From: a virus
Virus record (IMG/VR): IMGVR_UViG_3300037070_003571
Coordinates: 1 to 43,133 of that record
Strand: one strand, 5' to 3'
DNA: 43,133 nucleotides
Part shown: piece after piece, positions 37,012-43,133 of the stretch
Position numbering within the stretch: position 1 is the first letter of the stretch
Layout of the letters: every line of letters starts with the position of its first letter
Translations under genes and position numbers: made by a program
The notes under the pieces: model-generated
Told to the model about the DNA's origin: nothing
Database searches by the model: none
The model's input: only the letters and a program-made list of their open reading frames with translations

Positions 37012-37286
37012 TTCACCTTCAGTTTCGGCTTGGGCAGCTCGTCCTCGGGGGCCACGAACGGCGGCGGGGCGCCCTTGATCAACTCGGTGGCCACCGCGTC
37101 CGGCATCGGCTGCAGGGGCCGCTCGGCCTTGGCCAGGGCGTCGGGGTGATCGAGCATGTCCTGGTTGGTGGCCACGCGCGGGCCGTCCCAGGTGGAGCCG
37201 TCGATGAAGTTGACGAACTTCAGCACGGTCCCGTCCATGTAGAACTTCGGACCCCGAAGAGAGATGCTACGCTGCACTGCGGGCAT
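37008..37286 (-). CDS. 92-residue head-operon protein
   Basis: RGPKFYMDGTVLKFVNFIDG gives a beta-hairpin start; the C-terminus is Pro/Lys-rich (PPPFVAPEDELPKPKLKVK). It overlaps the upstream gene by 20 bases and the adaptor start by four. Possibly a head-completion or decoration factor; no family recognised. Confidence 0.6.
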   Translation of the reverse strand: MPAVQRSISLRGPKFYMDGTVLKFVNFIDGSTWDGPRVATNQDMLDHPDALAKAERPLQPMPDAVATELIKGAPPPFVAPEDELPKPKLKVK

Positions 37287-37863
37287 GGATGGCCCCTTTC
37301 AGGTCGGTGATTTCGGCGCCCTGGCGTTCGATCAGAGCGTTGGCGGCGGCGAGGTCGCGGGTCAGCCGCTCGTTATCGCGGGTCAGCTGGTCGATCTTGA
37401 CCAGCATCCGCTCCAGGGGCGCGGTGCCGGTCCTGGCCACTTCGAGGAACTTGATGGCGGCCTCGCGCTCGGCGCGGGCGCCCATGCCCAGGTGCTGCAG
37501 CTGGGCGTCGTTGACCGCCGCGTACTGCTCGACGGTGCGGATGTGGGCGAAGGCCAGCTCCTCGACCCGGCTGCGGGTGACGCGCGGCCAGCTGGCCAGC
37601 GGCGTGCCTTCCATGGGCAGCTCGCGGCCATCCTTGAAGGCCTGGTATTCCTTCGGCCAGCGCTGCTTGTGTTCGTCGCGGACCGGCTCATAAGCCACCG
37701 AACCCCGGTTGCCGGGGACGATGATCTCGACGAACTCGCGGTCCTCGTAGATCGGTCGGCCGGCCTGGGCGGATGCGAACTCCATCTGCACCGCCTCGAC
37801 CCTGAAGCGGGCGATCAGCGGGTTGGGCTTTTGACCCCAAACCGGGTCGTCCAACTCATTCAT
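37267..37863 (-). CDS. 198-residue head-associated protein
   Basis: From ATG 37863. The first 100 residues are a globular region (EFVEIIVPGNRGSVAYEPVR...). The C-terminal part is a coiled-coil (MLVKIDQLTRDNERLTRDLA, NALIERQGAEITDLKG). Similar proteins accompany coat genes in podoviruses of alphaproteobacteria, as I recall. Probably a minor head protein. Confidence 0.65.
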   Translation of the reverse strand: MNELDDPVWGQKPNPLIARFRVEAVQMEFASAQAGRPIYEDREFVEIIVPGNRGSVAYEPVRDEHKQRWPKEYQAFKDGRELPMEGTPLASWPRVTRSRVEELAFAHIRTVEQYAAVNDAQLQHLGMGARAEREAAIKFLEVARTGTAPLERMLVKIDQLTRDNERLTRDLAAANALIERQGAEITDLKGAIHARSAA

Positions 37864-37916
37864 GGGGCTCTCCTCAAAAGACCGGCGGGGGCGCCCCTCC
37901 CCCGCCCGCCTGTGGG

Positions 37917-38777
37917 CTAGTTGATGAGGTTCGCGACGCTCGCGCCGTAGACGAGGCCCTGCACCATGTTGGACACGGTGTAGGTCTGGGCGGTCTGGGT
38001 GGAGGCCGCGTTGACGTTGGTGTTCTGGGCGCCGGTGGCGTTGCTGCCGAGGCCGATCCGCCACGTGCCCTGGTAGCGCTCGATGGACTTGATCAGCTGG
38101 GTGGTGCCGGTCAGGCCAGTGCCGGCGACCACCATGCCCAGCGTCAGGTCGGTGATCCCGCCGGTGACCCCGTTGACGGAGATCAGCGAGGACACGTTGT
38201 TGATGTAGGGCTGGTTGATCACCGTATCGCCGGTGAAGGTGATGTTCGAGGACGCGCCGTAAGCCGAGAGGTTGACCACGCTCCAGGTGGTGGCGGTGTG
38301 GGTGTTCAGGAACTTCACCTGCCCGGCGGTGGCGCCGCTTTCGGCCTGACCACCGGCCAGGGAGGCGGCGGCGGCCTGGACCGCGACGTTGCCGACCCGG
38401 CAGAGCCAGAGGTAGTAGGTGCCGGCCACAACCGCCGGCTGGAACACCACCGAGACGCCGCAGCTGGCATTCTTGTTGGTGGCCGCAAGGGCGGTGGTGA
38501 CGGCCAGCGCGGTGTAGTTCTCGTCGATGATGAACACCATGCCGGGCATCAGGTCGGTGGTGCCGGTCGGAACCCAGCGGCAGAACACCCACTGGGTGCC
38601 GATGTCGCCCCGCACCACGGTCCCCACCTTGAAGGGCAACGCCGGTACAGCGTTGACCATCACGGTGGTGGCGGTCGCAGCCAGCGGACCGTAGAGGGTG
38701 TAGGGGGCGACGCCGGGGCTGGAGAACACCCCGGAGCCGGTCGAGACCCCTTTGCCGAAGTCGCCTTGCCAGATCAT
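37917..38777 (-). CDS. Putative capsid decoration or head-fibre protein
   Basis: 286 residues, just after the coat gene (12-base gap). Beta-rich, Thr/Ala/Val/Gly-rich sequence with a hairpin-like repeat pattern (GAPYTLYGPLAATATTVMV-like, then TGDTVINQPYINNVSSLI). This position and composition match decoration or head-fibre proteins. Assignment from context. Confidence 0.6.
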   Translation of the reverse strand: MIWQGDFGKGVSTGSGVFSSPGVAPYTLYGPLAATATTVMVNAVPALPFKVGTVVRGDIGTQWVFCRWVPTGTTDLMPGMVFIIDENYTALAVTTALAATNKNASCGVSVVFQPAVVAGTYYLWLCRVGNVAVQAAAASLAGGQAESGATAGQVKFLNTHTATTWSVVNLSAYGASSNITFTGDTVINQPYINNVSSLISVNGVTGGITDLTLGMVVAGTGLTGTTQLIKSIERYQGTWRIGLGSNATGAQNTNVNAASTQTAQTYTVSNMVQGLVYGASVANLIN

Positions 38778-38789
38778 TTCAGGCCTCCT

Positions 38790-39767
38790 CTAAGCGACAA
38801 GCACGCCGTGCAGCTGGGCGTTGGACAGGGTCATGTTCCCGGCCCACACGATCAGCTTGACGCTGGCGTCTTGGTTGATGGAGTTGACGGTCTCCAGCGG
38901 CACGCGGTTGCGGCGGCTGGACGGCCGGTATTTGATGTAGTTGGTGTTCAGCATGTAGAGGTGGTTGGCCGGGCAAGCCGCGCCGATGGCGCCGTCCGGG
39001 ACCACATCCGCGCCCATGTAGTCGAGCGAGCGGAAGCCAGCGGCGGCGCTCTGGTCGCCGTTGCGGGTGATCCGTTGCATCGCCTGCAGCGAGGACCAGT
39101 AGAACTGGAAGTAGTTGTTGTCGGCGATGATGAAGTCGATGGTGTCGGGGCCGCGCTTGGTGCTCAGCCAGAGCTGGTTCATGTAGCCCTGGATGGTGGT
39201 CGCCGAGACCGCCGCGCCGCCGTTGGCCACGCCCGCGAACACCTGGTTGCGCCAGAACGCCCACTGCGCCCGGTCGATGCCGCCAACCACCCCGGAGGTC
39301 GGCGCGTCAGCGATCAGCAGCTGGACGCCGCCGATCTGCAGGCCGCCATCGGCGGTCCCGTTGCTGTACATGTCGTAGTTGAGGTTGTTGTCGAAGGTCT
39401 TCTCGGCGTTGCTGATCCGGCCTTCCATCAGGTCGATGACCTGGCTGGCGCCGGTGTTCTGGACGTCGATCTCCAGGCCGTTCCAGGTGACCGCCACCGC
39501 CGCCTGCTTCCAGTCGAACTCGGCCGCCGTGAACACGTCCGAGGGCGAGATGTTCAGCAGCTGGGCGCCGGCGTAGCGCTGGTAGGTGCCGTTCTCGGCG
39601 TACTCCAACTCCTGCACGATGGTCCGACCGCCCGAGACGGGCTTGATCGAGCCCGAACTCTTCATCTTGGAGAGCAGGGCGTTGTTCTTGGTGAAGTTGT
39701 CCACCGCCTCACCCGAGCGGTTGCGCAGGGTGCTGGTGACAATCTCGTTGAGGTTAGGCGAAGGCAT
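38790..39767 (-). CDS. Major capsid protein
   Basis: 325 residues. The N-terminal arm region (NEIVTSTLRNRSGEAVDNFT), an E-loop-like stretch with RTIVQELEYAENGTYQRYAG, and a long P-domain helix around residues 110-130 fit an HK97-fold coat. It sits between a scaffold-like gene and a decoration-like gene. Length is typical of podoviral coats. The assignment rests on position and overall pattern. Confidence 0.8.
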   Translation of the reverse strand: MPSPNLNEIVTSTLRNRSGEAVDNFTKNNALLSKMKSSGSIKPVSGGRTIVQELEYAENGTYQRYAGAQLLNISPSDVFTAAEFDWKQAAVAVTWNGLEIDVQNTGASQVIDLMEGRISNAEKTFDNNLNYDMYSNGTADGGLQIGGVQLLIADAPTSGVVGGIDRAQWAFWRNQVFAGVANGGAAVSATTIQGYMNQLWLSTKRGPDTIDFIIADNNYFQFYWSSLQAMQRITRNGDQSAAAGFRSLDYMGADVVPDGAIGAACPANHLYMLNTNYIKYRPSSRRNRVPLETVNSINQDASVKLIVWAGNMTLSNAQLHGVLVA

Positions 39768-39787
39768 CGCCGTTCATCCCTTTGAAC

Positions 39788-40942
39788 CTACGAGTGCTCG
39801 GCCCACTGGACTTCAAGCTCCTCGCGGAGGCTGCGCTTTGACCCGTTCAGGCCTGGGTCGATCCCAGGCGTCGGCGAGCCGGTGACGGACCCCGCTGCGT
39901 GTCTGGCTTGAGCGACCTTCGCCTGGGCGGCCTCGCGGGCCGCCTTGGCCGCCGTCTCTTGCTGCTGCTGCAGCAGGATCGGGCGGATTTCCGGGTGTCC
40001 CCAGGTGGCCCGCTCGTAGGCCTCGTCCAGGCTGGACGCCTCACCCGAGCGCACGAGAGCGCTCATGGCCGACCGCACGTTCTCGAAGTACGGGTGGCCT
40101 GGGTCGGCGGCGAACTGGGCGACGGCTTCCATCAGCTGGTCCATCTGGGCCTGCTCAGCGGCTTGCTCCCGCTGGGCCAGGGTCTGCTCAAGGCTCTGGA
40201 CCTTCTGGTGCAGCTGGGTGAGGCCGTCATTCGGCTGGGTGGCCACCTGGGTGGTCCCGTTGCCGACGTAGGCCTGCGCCAGCATGCGCGGGTCCACGCC
40301 TGTCTGCCGGGCTAGGTACAGGAGGGCCTGGACGGGATCGCGGTCGAGGAAGTCGCTGGCGGCGAACAGCTGCTCAACGGCTCTGGCCTCGTCCACACCC
40401 CGGAGCCGGAGCCATTCCTGGCGGGGTCCGAGCACGGAATGCAGGCGGTTAAGCCGTTCGGCGTCCTGGGTCCGCTGGGCTTGGCCGGTGTTCCAGTCCT
40501 GCTCCCGCTTGTTGACCTCGGCTTGGATCAGCGGCGGCAGCTTGGCGAACTCAGCCTTGGCTGCGGGCGACCAGGAGGCGGGCGGGGCGATGGCCTCGGG
40601 CTTCGCGGTCCCGGTCGCGAGCGCCTGGCTCTCGACTTTGGGCGCCGCTGCGCGCGGTTCGCCAGACGCGCTCGGCGTCGTGGGCTCGCCAGCCTTATGC
40701 TCCTGCTTGACAAATTGGCCAAGCTCATTCCTTGCTTTGTCGCCCGTAGGCACGCCAGCGGCGGGCGCGGCCGAGGTCTCTTCGGCCGCGCCTTGCCGCT
40801 CTCCATCCGCCGCGAACTGGGCTTCCAACTCCTCGCGCAATGACCGTTTCGGCTCGGCAGCGCCCTCCCCGGCGCCAGTCGGGTCGGGCGTGGCCGGGAT
40901 GGCCAGCTCTGGGCCGGGGAGGACTTCGGGAAAGTCGGTCAT
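39788..40942 (-). CDS. Scaffolding protein
   Basis: 384 residues, directly upstream of the coat gene. It directs procapsid assembly and leaves before or during packaging. Highly charged, Ala/Glu/Gln-rich and helical with Pro-rich linkers, as scaffolds are. KRSLREELEAQF near residue 32 is repeated as KRSLREELEVQWAEHS at the extreme C-terminus, where scaffolds bind coat through a charged helix. TPGIDP occurs shortly before it. The coiled-coil centre (LTQLHQKVQSLEQTLAQREQ) suits dimerisation. Confidence 0.8.
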   Translation of the reverse strand: MTDFPEVLPGPELAIPATPDPTGAGEGAAEPKRSLREELEAQFAADGERQGAAEETSAAPAAGVPTGDKARNELGQFVKQEHKAGEPTTPSASGEPRAAAPKVESQALATGTAKPEAIAPPASWSPAAKAEFAKLPPLIQAEVNKREQDWNTGQAQRTQDAERLNRLHSVLGPRQEWLRLRGVDEARAVEQLFAASDFLDRDPVQALLYLARQTGVDPRMLAQAYVGNGTTQVATQPNDGLTQLHQKVQSLEQTLAQREQAAEQAQMDQLMEAVAQFAADPGHPYFENVRSAMSALVRSGEASSLDEAYERATWGHPEIRPILLQQQQETAAKAAREAAQAKVAQARHAAGSVTGSPTPGIDPGLNGSKRSLREELEVQWAEHS

Positions 40943-41232
40943 CGTGACTCAAGCTCCTCAATCGCCCGCTTGATGTCGGGACCGACCGGGCGGGCTTCAC
41001 TCTTCGGTTGGTTGTCGATCCAGGCGCGGTCGTTGCCGACGATGTCGTAGCCGGCGTCCTTGACCGCCCGGGTGTAGGCGCTCTTGGAGTCGAACTGCTG
41101 GCCGGTGAGGGTCAGGGCGATGGGCTCCATCGCGTCGCGGATGATCATCGGCCCGCGCCCGTGGGCCGGGTGCAGCGGGGGGGCCAGGTGGGCGGGGAGC
41201 CAGCCGCCTTCTCTCCAGAGGAAGCGGGTCAT
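40939..41232 (-). CDS. 97-residue virion-operon hypothetical
   Basis: From ATG 41232. Contains FLWREGGWLPAHLAPPLHPAH and IIRDAMEPIALTLTGQQFDSK, then a short basic domain (SAYTRAVKDAGYDIVGNDRA). The pattern around SKSAYTRAVKDAG...IVGND recurs in phage proteins near scaffolds. ATGA overlap with the scaffold gene. Function unknown. Confidence 0.65.
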   Translation of the reverse strand: MTRFLWREGGWLPAHLAPPLHPAHGRGPMIIRDAMEPIALTLTGQQFDSKSAYTRAVKDAGYDIVGNDRAWIDNQPKSEARPVGPDIKRAIEELESR

Positions 41233-41234
41233 GC

Positions 41235-42296
41235 TCAGGTCCCCAGCATGATCATCCAGCCCTCCAGGGCCTGGGCGGCGGCGCTGGGAAAGCTGCTGGT
41301 GGTCAGGGTGTTGCTGCCGGAGCCGGTGCCCTGGACGAGGATGCGGGCGGTGGTGGTGCTGGCGGCGGCGATGCTCAGCCACGTCCCACCGACATAGACG
41401 AGGTTGGAGCCGTGGCTTCCGAGGCCGCCGCTGATCAGGATGCCGGTGGCGGTGGCCGGCAGGTTCTTGAGGATGAAGTTGCCAGAGGCGGTGGTGTAGC
41501 TCGGCGTGAACTGGAGGATGAACTCCATGTAGATAAACGGGCCGATCCGCATCCACCGGCCGTTCTGAGCCGTGTAGCCCTCGACCAGGTTGCCGTGGGT
41601 GGCGAAGTCGTACTGCGGCGTCCACGTCTGCATGATGGACGACGTGATGGCGCCGGCGGCGCTGTTGATCAGCACGCCGGGCGAAGTGTAGGCCGGCAGC
41701 TGCAGCGTGCCGGTCCCACTCAGGACGCCGATGACGGTGGTCCCGGCGTACCACTTGAAGCCGCCGCTGGAATTGGCGGCGCTGCACCACATGAAGCCGC
41801 TCTCGATCCCGATGGCGTAATCGACGGTCGCCGCGCTCACGGTCGAGGCCACGATCAGCTTGGTGCCGACGCTGCGGGTGGTGAAGGTGGGGATGCCGGC
41901 GGTGGCCGGCGAGCCGAGGTTGATCCAGTTCGAGGTGGCGTTGTTGAGGCTGATGGAGCCGCCGGTGAAAATAGCGGTGGTGAAGCTCTGCTGGGCCGAC
42001 CAGGTGTTGACGGTGTTCAGCAGCGGCACGGTGTTGCCGCTGGTCCCGATGTTGGCGGTGGCGGCGGTGCCCAGGCCCAGGTTGGTGCGGGCGGTGGTCG
42101 GGTTGCCGATGTCCGAGAGGTTCAGCGACTGCTGCAGGTAGGTCAGGTTCAGGTCGGTGACCAGCGAGGTGCGGAAGTCGGCCTTGGTCATCTGCGACAG
42201 CGGGCCGGCCGCAGCGGTCGGCCACATCACGATCAGGTCGGTGTCGGCCATCGTAGTGGCGACCACCAGGTTCGGAGGGTTGAGGGAGACGGCCAT
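41235..42296 (-). CDS. Tail-fibre-like protein
   Basis: 353 residues. LNLSDIGNPTTARTNLGLGT followed by AATANIGTSGNTVPLLNTVN and TWSAQQSFTT is the classic phage tail-fibre stretch that joins collar and shaft. The remainder is beta-rich and Thr/Ser/Ala-rich. Likely forms a trimer for receptor binding. Unusually it lies between portal and scaffold rather than after the tail genes. Confidence 0.75.
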   Translation of the reverse strand: MAVSLNPPNLVVATTMADTDLIVMWPTAAAGPLSQMTKADFRTSLVTDLNLTYLQQSLNLSDIGNPTTARTNLGLGTAATANIGTSGNTVPLLNTVNTWSAQQSFTTAIFTGGSISLNNATSNWINLGSPATAGIPTFTTRSVGTKLIVASTVSAATVDYAIGIESGFMWCSAANSSGGFKWYAGTTVIGVLSGTGTLQLPAYTSPGVLINSAAGAITSSIMQTWTPQYDFATHGNLVEGYTAQNGRWMRIGPFIYMEFILQFTPSYTTASGNFILKNLPATATGILISGGLGSHGSNLVYVGGTWLSIAAASTTTARILVQGTGSGSNTLTTSSFPSAAAQALEGWMIMLGT

Positions 42297-42297
42297 C

Positions 42298-43133
42298 CTA
42301 GGCGACCTGGAACATCAGCATCACCGACTGCTGAGTGGTGGCTTCGGTGAAGGTGGCGGCGGTCAGGTCCGGCCAGGTGCCGAAGGTGGTGGTCCCGGAC
42401 ACGCTGAGGTGGATGGTGGTGATCGAGGACGAGGCGGCGACGTTGCCGATGGTGGCTGAGCCGAGCATCGAGGTACACCAGACCGAGTTGGAGGCCACGG
42501 TCATCGCCGCTGCGCCACTGCCGGTGGCGTCCACATTGACGCCGCTGAAGTAGAAGCCCGGCTCCAGGGTGACGTTGGTTCCGCCCAGCAAGGCGGCGCT
42601 GGTGGTGGAGCCGGTCGTGCTCATCGACTGGCTCTGGGCCAGACAGGCCCCGGTGGGTCGGCCGGTCGCGGCGTTGAAGCCGTAGACGCCCAGCTGCAGC
42701 AGGCCGCTGGCGGCGGCCGTGGTGATCCGCGTGCCCAGGCCCTGGATGGTTACGCGCTGCTTCAGCGCGAACGGGACCAGCCGCAGGTTGTTGGTGGAGA
42801 GGGCCGAGCCGGCGCCGCTGTGCCAGCCGGGCCCTGGATAATAGAACCTGCCGCTGACGTAGCCGGGCTGGTCGGCGATCCCGACCAGGGTCCAGAGTGC
42901 GGCGGCGGCGCTCGCCGAGCGGCAAATCCAGTACTGGGCGGTCACGGTGTTGAACCACATCGAGCCGGCCGAATAGAACGCGGTGCTGTCGTCGCTGGCG
43001 CCGGGGTTGGTGACGGCGGTGAGGTTGTCCTTCTGGCCGAACTGGCTGAGCTGCAGCTTGCGCGAATTGCCGCCCTGCGCCGCGTAGAGGTACTCGGTGA
43101 AGTCCGGGGTGGAAGCCGCTGTAAGCGCAGTGA
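42298..43133 (-). CDS. Joint-spanning fibre-like virion protein, main part
   Basis: In-frame continuation of the gene starting at ATG 240. TQYWICRSASAAAALWT-like and PGYVSGRFYYPGPGWH segments are followed by beta-rich, Ser/Thr/Val/Gly-rich sequence ending VMLMFQVA. A shorter start at 42960 would wrongly remove the first 63 residues. Its stop is one base before the tail-fibre ATG. Probably an accessory fibre or a receptor-binding partner. Confidence 0.7.
   Translation of the reverse strand, partial: TALTAASTPDFTEYLYAAQGGNSRKLQLSQFGQKDNLTAVTNPGASDDSTAFYSAGSMWFNTVTAQYWICRSASAAAALWTLVGIADQPGYVSGRFYYPGPGWHSGAGSALSTNNLRLVPFALKQRVTIQGLGTRITTAAASGLLQLGVYGFNAATGRPTGACLAQSQSMSTTGSTTSAALLGGTNVTLEPGFYFSGVNVDATGSGAAAMTVASNSVWCTSMLGSATIGNVAASSSITTIHLSVSGTTTFGTWPDLTAATFTEATTQQSVMLMFQVA
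42917..43133. repeat. Terminal direct repeat, right copy
   Basis: Identical to bases 8-224. It ends exactly at the window edge, as expected for an assembly overlap of a circular or circularly permuted molecule. Confidence 0.9.

Overview
The window is an essentially complete genome of a high-GC, short-tailed, temperate dsDNA bacteriophage, given as one linear piece. The last 217 bases (42917-43133) repeat bases 8-224, and a virion gene reads without interruption across the joint, so the genome closes into a unit of about 42,909 bp. There is a portal, scaffold, coat, adaptor and nozzle set with ejection-type proteins. There is no tape measure, tail tube or sheath, which points to a podovirus of broadly P22-like design. 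A tyrosine integrase followed by a tRNA-derived attP, and two divergent helix-turn-helix regulators, mark it as temperate. Base composition and the style of the small genes suggest an alphaproteobacterial host, possibly Caulobacterales, but that is inference.

Layout. (1) Late virion operon, minus strand: it starts at the portal (2884), runs through the joint and continues from 43133 down to 28633. In order it encodes portal, small protein, two fibre-like proteins, small protein, scaffold, coat, head-associated proteins, adaptor, nozzle/stabilisation protein, GNAT acetyltransferase, a repeat protein ending in a peptidase S74 chaperone, a transglycosylase-bearing ejection protein and a second ejection-type protein. 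(2) Plus strand 3025-4789: two tiny genes and the large terminase, divergent from the portal. (3) Minus strand 11104-4790: about twenty small, tightly coupled genes, including a Fic-domain enzyme, zinc-ribbon-like proteins and several small membrane proteins. (4) 11105-12139: one kilobase without a credible gene, packed with inverted repeats. (5) Small terminase, minus strand, 12805-12140, far from the large subunit and on the other strand. (6) Plus strand 13233-17640: nineteen very small genes joined by a recurring stop/Shine-Dalgarno module and punctuated by stable hairpins. (7) Minus strand 20352-17650: the Cro-like and replication operon, with a VRR-NUC nuclease and a replication-like protein carrying iteron-like repeats inside its gene. 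(8) Plus strand 20459-22253: CI-like repressor, ParB-like protein and a small gene. (9) 22255-28185: a ribbon-helix-helix regulator (minus) divergent from an operon for a YqaJ exonuclease, a likely annealing protein, small proteins, a cytosine-C5 methyltransferase, an Xis-like protein and the integrase, ending at attP.

Working model: the switch at 20350-20460 decides between repressor (plus) and replication (minus) transcription; the 22.5 kb operon supplies recombination and integration; the two arrays of tiny genes probably act on the host or regulate the phage; the late operon builds the particle. No free endolysin, holin or spanin was recognised. The least explained structures are the cassette-like array at 13.4-17.2 kb, the hairpin-rich kilobase at 11.1-12.1 kb and the possible origin inside the replication gene.
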